DNA of 5,880 bases from Gemmataceae bacterium (GCA_947490035.1 CANLGS010000301.1:1-5880), one strand, 5' to 3'; shown: positions 1 to 5,873, counted from the first letter of the stretch. Numbers and translations are program-made. Notes: generated by a model from the sequence alone, not told the origin.

Positions 1-878
1 AGCTCGTGGCAAAACCGGCGGGCGACGCGCGCGTCATCGAGGCGGGAGGGCAACCGCACATCGAGTTTGCACTGGTGAACACGTCGAAGACGCGGACGCA
101 CAAGGTGGTGAAGCCGGGCGACGGGTCCGAGTGCGGGTGGCGCGACCCGTGGGTTCACCTCAGCGCCGAGCAGCGCGGCGTGGACGGCAAGTGGGCCGCG
201 CTCGACCCTCGCGGCTACGGCCGGTGTGGGCTGTACGACAGCGACTGGCTCAAGGACGTGGTCGAGCTGAAGCCGGGCGCGGAACTGTCGCTCAAGGGGT
301 GGTCCGCGCCGCCGCTGTTCGACTTCCAGTACCCCGGCAAGGTGCGCGTGACGGGCCACTACGAGTACCGCGCCGTCGGCGGCAAGGGCGGCAAGGCGCG
401 CCCGGACGCGGAGCGCGGCGCGATGGCCGGCGTGCCGCTGTTCGCGGTCCGCTCGGAGCCGGTCGAGTTCGAGGTGGTGCGCCCGCTCGACGTGCGCGTG
501 AGGGTTAAGAAGGCGCTCAAGGTCGGCGTCGAGATGAAGGTGAGCGAGGTCATCGAGGTGACCGTGACGAACACGTCGAACGCGCCGCGGACCGTGCGCA
601 ACCTGAGTCAGCACGAATGCACGGCCGAAGTGCGGTTGGCCGCCGAACTCGCGACGCGGCCGGAGTTCAAGGACGCGCCCGTGTACGCCGCGAAGAAGGA
701 GCTGAAGCCGGGCGAGACGGTAACGCTGTTCGGCGGCGGCGACTTCGCGAGTACGGCCGACGGCACGTGGAAGGGGCTGAAGGCGGGCACGACGCGCGTC
801 CACTTCAGCTACTACCCGGACGTGCGAAACTCCGGCGGGCGCGCCATCCGCGCCGAAGCGGAGTTGCGGGTAGAGTGA
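1..878 (+). CDS. Duplicated beta-rich hypothetical protein, 5' end cut by window edge
   Basis: I do not recognise this family. The reading frame is open to the left edge. The first possible start inside the window is a GTG at 6, but the codon before it is also open and no ribosome binding site can be judged, so the true start probably lies outside. From that GTG there are 290 residues. The protein looks like two related beta-sandwich units. Unit one (about residues 18-122) has ALVNTSKTRT and later VELKPGAELSLKGW. Unit two (about 181-271) has VTVTNTSNAPRT and later KELKPGETVTLFGG. Each also has one cysteine shortly after the VNTS/TNTS strand (C43 and C205). Such NTS...LKPGE patterns occur in extracytoplasmic Ig-like or BsuPI-like domains, so an exported protein is plausible. 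A signal peptide, if present, would be in the missing part. There is no catalytic motif that I can name. The gene ends in TGA, 7 bases from the end of the convergent RNA ligase gene. Confidence 0.8.
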   Translation, partial: LVAKPAGDARVIEAGGQPHIEFALVNTSKTRTHKVVKPGDGSECGWRDPWVHLSAEQRGVDGKWAALDPRGYGRCGLYDSDWLKDVVELKPGAELSLKGWSAPPLFDFQYPGKVRVTGHYEYRAVGGKGGKARPDAERGAMAGVPLFAVRSEPVEFEVVRPLDVRVRVKKALKVGVEMKVSEVIEVTVTNTSNAPRTVRNLSQHECTAEVRLAAELATRPEFKDAPVYAAKKELKPGETVTLFGGGDFASTADGTWKGLKAGTTRVHFSYYPDVRNSGGRAIRAEAELRVE

Positions 879-885
879 CGGGCGC

Positions 886-2166
886 CTACGCACCCGGCAG
901 CCGCGCCACCGCGTCGCGCGCCTCGGCCGGCGTGCGGGCGAACGCGCGAACCGCGCGCACGTCGAGCCGGCCGTCGAGCGCGGCGAACAGCAGCGCCTTC
1001 AGGGGGTGTTTGATAGCGCGAGCCGCAAAGCACTTCCGCAACAGCCGGTCGTTGCCGGTGCCCGCTTCGGCTTCAACTTCCTTGCGCATCTCCGCGCCGA
1101 CCGCCAGCCCCCACTCGCGCAGGCGCTCGCAGTCCGCGATGTACGCGGCGTAGGCGTCGTAGTGTTCGCGGTAGAAGCCGAGCACCTCCTCCGGCACCTG
1201 CTCGCGGCCGAGCGAGCGCAGGTGCGATTCCAGGTCGGCCCACCCCTTCCAGTCCGGGTGCGCGTCGATCACTTCCACCGTGCGGTCGTAGGTGCAGGTG
1301 ACGACCAACTTCAGCACGCGAAGGTAGTCCGGCCCCTTCACCTTCACGCGATACACGACGCGGTGCCCGTGTTCGATGGTGATGACCGTCCCTTCCTGGT
1401 CGGTGCCGGCGATGGCCGCGAGCAGCGCTTCGATCTGCTCGCCGAGCGTGTTGCCCGACGGCGTGAACTCATCGACGTGAGTGAAGCCGTGCGCGTTCGC
1501 CAGCGACTTTACTTCCGCGTAAGTGCGGTAGCGAACGTCGGCGCGGTCGAAGCACGCGAGCAGCACGAGGTCTTCGCGCTCGCCGTAGTTGGTGATGACC
1601 CGCGTTTCCGGGTGGATGAACTCGAACAGCAGCGTGACGTTCTCGAACTCTGGCGAGACTTCGCACAACAACGGGTACTTCAGTTGCGCGAGCCGGCGGG
1701 CGGTGCCGAGGAAGTCGAAGTTCGCGGCACGTGCGGGCGCGTCTTCGTCTTGCGAGCCGTAGCACGGGCCGCCCTCGATCATGCCGCGCGTGGTGAAGTA
1801 CACGCGGCCGGCGTGCTGGAACCGCTGGAGCAGCGTGCCGTCGAGTTTGTGAAGAAAGTGCAGGCGCGCGTTCCCCGGTTCGGCCGCGATGCCCGCGAGG
1901 TCGGCCGCGGACACGTCCTTCTCGCCGAGGTTGTAAATCTTCACCAGCGGCAGCGACACCAGGCGATACGGCTCGCGCGTGTAAACGATGCCCTTCGCGA
2001 ACAACTGGTGCGGCAACTGCGGCGTGAACAGCGCCCCGCCGGCGTTCGCGAGCACGAGCGCGCCGGATTGCCGCTTCACCAGGAGCGGATCGGCATCAAT
2101 CGTCCGCAGGATGGCTTCGCCGTTGGCGCGGAGGTCATCGAGCAGGTGGTCGAGGCGGAGGTTCAT
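886..2166 (-). CDS. T4 Rnl1-type RNA ligase (ATP-dependent, single-stranded RNA)
   Basis: The 426-residue product should join RNA 5'-phosphate and 3'-OH ends through an enzyme-lysyl-AMP intermediate. Nucleotidyltransferase motifs appear in order. Motif I is K107-L-D-G-T, with K107 the predicted adenylated lysine. FTTRG (124-128) follows. The motif III region is LFEFIHPETRVITNY (180-194), close to the NFEFVAPTNRIVLAY stretch I recall from T4 Rnl1. Motif IV is E258-G-T-V and motif V is VKVKGPDY, with K275 and K277. The upstream segment KGIVY...LVKIYNLGE (58-82) matches the T4 RGIMF...MEKFFNLNE region, with K58 where T4 has the essential R54. About 149 residues follow motif V; they are mostly helical and should form the specificity domain. 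T4 Rnl1 is 374 residues, so this protein is longer. The ATG at 2166 was chosen because GGAGAG lies 5 bases upstream (2172-2177) and homology begins soon after. The frame continues further upstream, but only through a repeat. No kinase/phosphatase partner is in the window. Family assignment is firm; the biological substrate is unknown. Confidence 0.9.
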   Translation of the reverse strand: MNLRLDHLLDDLRANGEAILRTIDADPLLVKRQSGALVLANAGGALFTPQLPHQLFAKGIVYTREPYRLVSLPLVKIYNLGEKDVSAADLAGIAAEPGNARLHFLHKLDGTLLQRFQHAGRVYFTTRGMIEGGPCYGSQDEDAPARAANFDFLGTARRLAQLKYPLLCEVSPEFENVTLLFEFIHPETRVITNYGEREDLVLLACFDRADVRYRTYAEVKSLANAHGFTHVDEFTPSGNTLGEQIEALLAAIAGTDQEGTVITIEHGHRVVYRVKVKGPDYLRVLKLVVTCTYDRTVEVIDAHPDWKGWADLESHLRSLGREQVPEEVLGFYREHYDAYAAYIADCERLREWGLAVGAEMRKEVEAEAGTGNDRLLRKCFAARAIKHPLKALLFAALDGRLDVRAVRAFARTPAEARDAVARLPGA

Positions 2167-2171
2167 GTCAT

Positions 2172-2177
2172 CTCTCC
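2172..2177 (-). promoter_or_regulatory. Ribosome binding site of the RNA ligase gene
   Basis: On the minus strand GGAGAG stands 5 bases before the ATG at 2166 and fixes that start. It overlaps the perfect 10-base palindrome CTCCGCGGAG (2174-2183), which touches the inverted-repeat element just upstream. Local pairing could therefore hide the site and modulate translation. That effect is inference. Confidence 0.55.
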
Positions 2178-2184
2178 GCGGAGC

Positions 2185-2275
2185 GCGGGCGTCCCGCCCG
2201 CCGCTTCGCGGGTAGTAATGCTTCGGAGTACCCCCGGAACGACACGAGTTGCATAGCAGCGGGCGGGACGCGCGC
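2185..2275. repeat. GC-rich inverted-repeat element (REP/MITE-like)
   Basis: Two 20-base arms (2185-2204 and 2256-2275) are reverse complements at 18 of 20 positions and flank a 51-base centre. The left arm is itself a hairpin: GCGGGC, loop GTCCC, GCCCGC (2185-2201). The centre has a smaller stem GGGTA/TACCC (2210-2214 and 2229-2233). There is no gene inside and no transposase nearby. The shape is that of a short non-autonomous interspersed repeat. The arm core GGCGGGACGCCCGC resembles dispersed palindromes common in GC-rich genomes, but the copy number in this genome cannot be seen from one window. The element begins 8 bases upstream of the RNA ligase ribosome binding site. Confidence 0.6.
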
Positions 2276-2330
2276 ATCCGAAAGTTGTGATGCCGGCCAG
2301 ACGCCCCGCGCCACAAGAAAAGGCGAAGAC

Positions 2331-2349
2331 CCGGTCGCGGAGTGACCGG
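2331..2349 (-). terminator. Possible terminator after the lipoprotein gene
   Basis: A perfect 6-bp stem, CCGGTC (2331-2336) with GACCGG (2344-2349), encloses a 7-base loop and lies 23 bases past the lipoprotein stop codon. Reading on along the minus strand, a T-rich stretch CTTTTCTT comes about 8 bases after the stem. The stem is short and the T-rich run is displaced and interrupted, so this is only a moderate candidate. Confidence 0.35.
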
Positions 2350-2372
2350 ACCACATTGAGCCAACACCCACT

Positions 2373-2816
2373 CTATGGGCCGGTGTTCTTTGCCGGCCCT
2401 TTGCCGGCGTCCGCGGGCACGTCGAAGTCTTTCGTGCTGTCCGCACCGGACAGCTCGGTCGCCGTCTCGTACCGCTCGAACAGCGACTTCGCGGTCACGT
2501 CGCCCGAAGCCTTTTCGGGTTTCGCCGACGGATCGACGCCGCTGATCGCGACGATCATGTGCCCGCTCACCGCCGCCTGACCGCCGGGGGCCGCGGTGTC
2601 GTACCGCCCGTTCTTGATGTCGGCGTAGCCCGGTTGCCCGGTGTTGCTCTTCGCCGTGTCCGGCATGAAATAGATCTTTCCGGCGGGGAGCGGCTGCCCC
2701 TTGAACGTCACCGTCCCGGAAACGCGCGCGGTCTTCTGGTCGCCGCACCCCGCGACCAGACAACACACCAGAAAAGCGATACCCGTGGCCGCGCGAATCG
2801 AGCCGGACTGCGACAT
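2373..2816 (-). CDS. Small lipoprotein, carboxypeptidase-regulatory-like fold
   Basis: The 147-residue product begins MSQSGSIR followed by a hydrophobic segment (about 10-23) and the lipobox V21-A22-G23-C24. It is therefore predicted to be exported, lipidated on C24 and anchored to a membrane facing the periplasm. After the anchor comes VSGTVTFKGQPLPAGKIYF (about 32-50), the opening of a carboxypeptidase regulatory-like or transthyretin-like beta-sandwich, a form very common in planctomycete lipoproteins. The tail (about 95-147) is polar and ends in a G/A/K/P-rich stretch. The ATG at 2816 is preferred because AAGGAG lies 5 bases upstream; a GTG 21 bases further out would overrun that site. 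The gene follows a DUF1559 gene on the same strand after 52 bases, an arrangement that suggests co-transcription and perhaps a shared envelope role. The specific function is unknown. Confidence 0.85.
   Translation of the reverse strand: MSQSGSIRAATGIAFLVCCLVAGCGDQKTARVSGTVTFKGQPLPAGKIYFMPDTAKSNTGQPGYADIKNGRYDTAAPGGQAAVSGHMIVAISGVDPSAKPEKASGDVTAKSLFERYETATELSGADSTKDFDVPADAGKGPAKNTGP
2377..2399 (-). terminator. GC-rich hairpin next to the lipoprotein stop codon
   Basis: GGGCCGG (2377-2383) and CCGGCCC (2393-2399) form a perfect 7-bp stem around a 9-base loop. The hairpin lies within the last codons of the lipoprotein gene and ends one base before its TAG (2373-2375). No T-run follows on the minus strand. 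It may protect the mRNA 3' end or help termination, or it may simply reflect GC-rich coding sequence. Confidence 0.3.
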
Positions 2817-2821
2817 GGCGT

Positions 2822-2827
2822 CTCCTT
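2822..2827 (-). promoter_or_regulatory. Ribosome binding site deciding the lipoprotein start
   Basis: AAGGAG on the minus strand is spaced 5 bases (ACGCC) from the ATG at 2816. It lies inside the longer open frame that begins with GTG at 2837, so it argues for the shorter protein with the signal peptide close to its N-terminus. Confidence 0.7.
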
Positions 2828-2839
2828 CGTAGAGCACGT

Positions 2840-2860
2840 GCCGGGCTAAGGTAGCCCGGC
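2840..2860 (-). terminator. Strong intercistronic hairpin (attenuator or RNA processing site)
   Basis: GCCGGGCTA (2840-2848) and TAGCCCGGC (2852-2860) form a perfect 9-bp stem with a 3-base loop. It lies 8 bases after the DUF1559 stop codon and 12 bases before the lipoprotein ribosome binding site. No T-run follows on the minus strand, so full intrinsic termination is doubtful. Partial termination, or protection of the upstream message so that the two genes are expressed at different levels, fits better. The structure is certain; the role is inferred. Confidence 0.5.
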
Positions 2861-2868
2861 GCGGCGTG

Positions 2869-3771
2869 TCAGTTCAAGGGAAGGGATTCGCCACCGTCCC
2901 GGCTCGCCGCCGCCAGGTAGTTCGCCATCGCGATCGTCTGCGAAACGAACCGGACCGAGCCGTCGCCGAGTACGAAGTTGCACCCGCGCGTGTGCGGGCT
3001 GCCGAAGCTCACGTCGTTGAAGCCGTTCGCGCCGTCGTAAGGGGTGCTGTTGATCGGGTTGAGTACGTTCTTCCCGGCCGGGGTCGCCTCACTGTCCCAA
3101 CCCCGGCCCCACGGCCGGTAGCAGTTCGCGGTCTTGAACGACATCTCCCCCACCATCAGCGTGTTGGAGGCGCCGTCGGTGATGCCTGTCAGCTTCGTCC
3201 GCGATTGCAAGGACAGGATGCCGTTGGTGGCGACGCCGCCGTGGATGGTCGTTAAGGTGGTCACGAGCGGGTACGCCGCGCCGCTCTGCGGGTTCGTGCC
3301 CTTCGCGCCGAGTACGGCCGGGTAGTGCTGACCCTTTCCGGCCACGTTGCCCGTGTCCTCGACTTCGCCCGAGGGGCAGAGGTAGCCGGCGAGGCGGGTG
3401 AAGAGGTAGGCGTCGTTCGGCGCGGTGGTGTAGGCCACGGCAGGATTCATCTTCTGAAACAGGGCGTCCTGTTCGACGTAGGGGAGGATGTACACGGCGT
3501 AGCCGATGCTCCCGCCCTGTCCCGTCGGCGCCGTGATGGTGCCGAACGTGCCGCCGGTGCAAGCGGGCGGGAAAGAGCCGGTGGTGTCGTGGAAGTTGTG
3601 CAGGCCGAGGCCGATCTGTTTGAGGTTGTTGGAACACTTCATGCGCGCCGCGGCTTCGCGCACCTGCTGCACCGCGGGCAGCAAGAGGCCGATCAGGATC
3701 GCGATGATCGCGATCACGACGAGGAGTTCAATGAGGGTGAACCCCGCTCGCGGGAAGAGGCGCGAACGCAT
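2869..3771 (-). CDS. DUF1559 pilin-like protein (first copy)
   Basis: The 300-residue product has a short basic leader ending in G10, then [20 protein letters not shown]. This is a prepilin peptidase site (cleavage after G10, E15 as mature residue +5) joined to the hydrophobic helix of type IV pilins and type II secretion pseudopilins. The helix is followed by [26 protein letters not shown] (residues 37-62), which is typical of DUF1559. Later come TGITDGASNTLMVGE (195-209) and the C-terminal motif H260-X9-D270-G271. The protein should sit in the cytoplasmic membrane and expose its C-terminal domain outside it. The family is hugely expanded in Planctomycetes, but its exact role is not established. 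The ATG at 3771 gives the standard leader length, yet I see no clear ribosome binding site before it, and an out-of-frame ATG overlaps at 3782. The lipoprotein gene follows 52 bases downstream. Confidence 0.93.
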   Translation of the reverse strand: MRSRLFPRAGFTLIELLVVIAIIAILIGLLLPAVQQVREAAARMKCSNNLKQIGLGLHNFHDTTGSFPPACTGGTFGTITAPTGQGGSIGYAVYILPYVEQDALFQKMNPAVAYTTAPNDAYLFTRLAGYLCPSGEVEDTGNVAGKGQHYPAVLGAKGTNPQSGAAYPLVTTLTTIHGGVATNGILSLQSRTKLTGITDGASNTLMVGEMSFKTANCYRPWGRGWDSEATPAGKNVLNPINSTPYDGANGFNDVSFGSPHTRGCNFVLGDGSVRFVSQTIAMANYLAAASRDGGESLPLN

Positions 3772-3797
3772 GACGGAACCATGACTTGGGAGATGAA

Positions 3798-3829
3798 CTA
3801 TCTACGGGCGCGCGAGATAGGCGACTATA
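3798..3829 (-). promoter_or_regulatory. Possible promoter -10 box and operator-like repeat for the first DUF1559 gene
   Basis: On the minus strand TATAGT (3824-3829) resembles a -10 box. Three bases further comes a perfect inverted repeat, CTATCT/AGATAG (3798-3803 and 3815-3820), with an 11-base centre. It covers the expected start of transcription, as an operator would. No good -35 element is found at the right distance, so this is tentative. The start codon is at 3771, giving a leader of about 45 bases. Confidence 0.3.
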
Positions 3830-3901
3830 CACTCATACGCGCAACCGGTACGGTTCCGCAACTCGAAAGGCTTCTGCCCGCGCCGATTCTCATTCTTCCT
3901 T

Positions 3902-3925
3902 CCGGACCGCGCCTCACGCGGCCGG
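3902..3925 (-). terminator. Hairpin enclosing the stop codon of the terminase-like gene
   Basis: CCGG-A-CCGCG (3902-3911) pairs with CGCGGCCGG (3917-3925) as a 9-bp stem with one bulged A. The TGA stop (3914-3916) lies in the 5-base loop. The sequence after it on the minus strand is purine-rich (AAGGAAGAATGAGAA), not T-rich. It could act as a 3'-end stabiliser or a factor-assisted terminator. Confidence 0.35.
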
Positions 3926-4672
3926 CGGCGCAGTGGCGGCGAAGTCGGCGACCTGTCGGGCCTGTTCGGGTGTGAGTTCGGGCACCGGCTCGAACGCGCC
4001 GGGGATCGGGTACGGCCCTTCCGTCGGGTGGCCGGGGATCGGGAACCGGATCGCCCAGTACCGCTGGCGCTCCGGCGGAGGCGCGGTCATGTCGTGGATC
4101 AGCACGAGTGGGGTGTCCGTCGCCGCGTCCGGCTCGGTGTCGCCGATCTTATGCGCCCCGCCCCACAGCCACACCACCGCCTGCTTGTCCGTCGCCCGGC
4201 GCGCGTACGCGCTCTCGTCGTCGGGCGTGTGAACCTGCTCCGGCGTCAGCACCGTCACGTCCATCTTCGGTTCCGCCGGCCACTCCGGTTCGTCCCTCGC
4301 GCGATTCGCGTCCAGCCTCGCGCGGGCCACGCCGGCGCGGATGTTCTCGACTTCGAGGCGGGTGCGGTCGCGGGCCAAGCCGGCGCCGTACCTGGCGAGC
4401 GCATCAGCGGCCTTGCGCGCGGTGGCCGAATCTTCGTCGCGCAGTTGCTTGCGGTAGGTGAGCAGCATCTCGGCCTCGATCTCGCGCCGCATCTCGCGCA
4501 GAGCTTCCTCGTAGTAGCGCTCAAACTCAGATTCGCGGCGGACGGCGCGGCGCAGGTCGGCGACCTCCCACCCGACGGCCTCGGCGGCGGCGTCCCACGA
4601 GCCGCCGCGGGCGCGCAGGTCGGCGACGGTGACCAGCGCGTCTTCGGTCAGTGCGGCGTCGTAAGCGGACAT
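3914..4672 (-). CDS. Helix-turn-helix protein, weakly phage terminase small subunit-like
   Basis: I do not recognise this 252-residue protein with certainty. Residues 13-45 look like a helix-turn-helix: VADLRARGGSWDAAAEAVGW, then EVADLRRAVRR as a possible recognition helix. Residues 48-78 are strongly charged and helical (FERYYEEALREMRREIEAEM). Next comes ATARKAADALARYGAGLARDRTRLEVENIRAG (83-114), similar in style to the central oligomerisation region of phage terminase small subunits and related homeodomain-like proteins. The C-terminal half (about 128-252) is proline-rich and different in nature; it includes AVVWLWGGAHKIGD (165-178) and RQRYWAIRFPIPG (202-214), and the whole might be a fusion. 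There is no signal peptide, so it should be cytoplasmic. The ATG at 4672 is supported by GAGG 6 bases upstream. No large terminase, portal or capsid gene is near, so a domesticated or host-specific regulator is as likely as a phage gene. Confidence 0.75.
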   Translation of the reverse strand: MSAYDAALTEDALVTVADLRARGGSWDAAAEAVGWEVADLRRAVRRESEFERYYEEALREMRREIEAEMLLTYRKQLRDEDSATARKAADALARYGAGLARDRTRLEVENIRAGVARARLDANRARDEPEWPAEPKMDVTVLTPEQVHTPDDESAYARRATDKQAVVWLWGGAHKIGDTEPDAATDTPLVLIHDMTAPPPERQRYWAIRFPIPGHPTEGPYPIPGAFEPVPELTPEQARQVADFAATAPPAA

Positions 4673-4723
4673 GGCGTGCCTCGATGTGATGGGTGGGTTT
4701 TCGCGCGACGTGTCGATACTGTA

Positions 4724-4751
4724 AATCTGTCCATTATTCGCGCGTTGTCAA
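4724..4751 (-). promoter_or_regulatory. Possible promoter for the terminase-like gene
   Basis: On the minus strand a perfect TTGACA (4746-4751) is followed after 16 bases by CAGATT (4724-4729), a poor -10 box matching consensus at 3 of 6 positions. AATAAT (4733-4738) is a better -10 sequence but has no suitable -35. The AT-rich character of the stretch supports a promoter here; the exact boxes are uncertain. Confidence 0.3.
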
Positions 4752-4805
4752 ACCGCTCTTCGCGTTCGTTTTCGTTCTGAAGGAAAATCGGTTGGAAATT
4801 GCCCC

Positions 4806-4834
4806 TTGCGTGCGGGCCGGAAGTGCGCGATACT
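4806..4834 (+). promoter_or_regulatory. Possible sigma-70-like promoter of the second DUF1559 gene
   Basis: TTGCGT (4806-4811) and GATACT (4829-4834) are separated by exactly 17 bases. The boxes match consensus at 3 and 4 of 6 positions. Transcription would start near 4841 and give a leader of about 88 bases. This lies in the 256-base divergent region (4673-4928), which holds no gene. Confidence 0.4.
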
Positions 4835-4919
4835 CATTAAGGCTCGTTCCTGTCATTCGCGTAAGTGGTTCTATCTCTCCCACGTCGTGTCGGTACGCGG
4901 GTCGCTCGCGTCCCGGACC

Positions 4920-4924
4920 GGAGG
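4920..4924 (+). promoter_or_regulatory. Ribosome binding site deciding the start of the second DUF1559 gene
   Basis: GGAGG followed by TTTT stands right before the ATG at 4929. It selects this start over a TTG at 4806 in the same frame, which would add 41 residues with no leader-like character. Confidence 0.8.
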
Positions 4925-4928
4925 TTTT

Positions 4929-5873
4929 ATGCTCTCCCGTGTTCCTCGTTCGTGCCGCCTCTCCCGTGGTCGGCGTGCGTTCACGCTGATCGAGTTGCTG
5001 GTGGTGATCGCGATCATCGCGATCCTGATCGGGCTGTTACTCCCCGCTGTGCAGAAGGTGCGCGAGGCCGCGGCTCGCATGAAGTGCCAGAACAACTTCA
5101 AGCAGTGGGGGCTGGCTATGCACGGCTCCCACGACGCGTTCGGGCGGTTCCCGCTCGGCGCGCGCAACAACCCGCGGCAGACGTGGGTCATGTACCTGTG
5201 GCCCTACATCGAACAGACCACGCTGGCCAGCAAGATGGACTACGCCACCCAGCAGTTCTACTTGTCGCCGGCGACGGAGGCCAGGACGATGAACGGCCTG
5301 ACCGGGGCGAAGGTGTCGATTCAGTACTGCCCGAGCGACAACGGCGTGGACCTGAACGCCCCGGCCGAGACGTACCAGCGGACGCGGGGCAACTACGTGG
5401 TGAACTGGGGCAACGCGACCTACGGGCAGAACCCGCACCCCGTCGCGTCGGCGCCGTTCTACCACATCAACGGCAACCGGGGTACGCCCGGCGTGGTCAA
5501 CATCGCGGCCATCACCGACGGCACCTCCAGCACCCTGATGATGGCCGAGACGCTGATGGCGAAAAGCCCGAACGACAACGACTGGCGCGGCGACATCCAC
5601 AACGACGACGGGGTGTTCAAGTTCATGACGCTCTCGACCCCGAACTCGTCGGTCAAGGACGTGGTGGGCTGGGCGGTCGTCACCGCCGACCCGGTGTTCA
5701 TGCCGGTGAACACCGCCGGCGCGCAGTTCAGCGCCGCCCGCAGCCGGCACAGCGGCGGGGCCAACGTCTCCCTGTGTGACGGCAGCGTCAGCTTCGTGTC
5801 CAACACAATCGACCTCTCGACGTGGCAGAAGTTGGGTACCATGAACGGCGGCGAGGTCGTCGGCAACTACTAA
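4929..5873 (+). CDS. DUF1559 pilin-like protein (second copy)
   Basis: The 314-residue product has a basic 17-residue leader (R4, R7, R10, R13, R15, R16) ending in A17, then [20 protein letters not shown]. The glutamate at mature position +5 (E22) is kept, but the residue before the cleavage point is alanine where glycine is usual. Prepilin peptidases often tolerate alanine there. [26 protein letters not shown] (44-69) follows, then [14 protein letters not shown] (194-207) and H274-X9-D284-G285 near the C-terminus. It is predicted to be anchored in the cytoplasmic membrane with an external C-terminal domain. It is a clear paralogue of the DUF1559 protein encoded at 2869-3771, but the middle of the two proteins differs widely. 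The genes lie in opposite orientation with the terminase-like gene between them. The gene is complete, ending in TAA; what follows lies outside the window. Confidence 0.93.
   Translation: MLSRVPRSCRLSRGRRAFTLIELLVVIAIIAILIGLLLPAVQKVREAAARMKCQNNFKQWGLAMHGSHDAFGRFPLGARNNPRQTWVMYLWPYIEQTTLASKMDYATQQFYLSPATEARTMNGLTGAKVSIQYCPSDNGVDLNAPAETYQRTRGNYVVNWGNATYGQNPHPVASAPFYHINGNRGTPGVVNIAAITDGTSSTLMMAETLMAKSPNDNDWRGDIHNDDGVFKFMTLSTPNSSVKDVVGWAVVTADPVFMPVNTAGAQFSAARSRHSGGANVSLCDGSVSFVSNTIDLSTWQKLGTMNGGEVVGNY

Noticed and set aside
879..896. Possible bidirectional terminator between the convergent genes (CGGG...CCCG).
   Set aside because: The stem is only 4 bp with a 10-base loop and lies mostly in ligase coding sequence; it is not better than chance at this GC content.
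1006..2256. Long open frame on the plus strand opposite the RNA ligase gene.
   Set aside because: It is an antisense shadow caused by high GC at third codon positions. The minus strand carries recognisable catalytic motifs, and the plus-strand product is R/V/E-rich with no domain.
2167..2766. N-terminal extension of the RNA ligase frame by about 200 residues.
   Set aside because: The added part runs through the inverted-repeat element and antisense to the lipoprotein gene's neighbourhood in low-complexity, arginine-rich sequence. The ATG at 2166 has its own ribosome binding site and fits the family's N-terminus.
4895..4911. Small hairpin ACGCG/CGCGT in the leader of the second DUF1559 gene.
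   Set aside because: A 5-bp stem with a 7-base loop and a mismatch beyond is common in GC-rich DNA, and it does not cover the ribosome binding site.
4673..4928. Small RNA or riboswitch in the 256-base divergent region.
   Set aside because: No conserved aptamer, tRNA-like shape or strong terminator could be seen; only promoter-like boxes are supportable.
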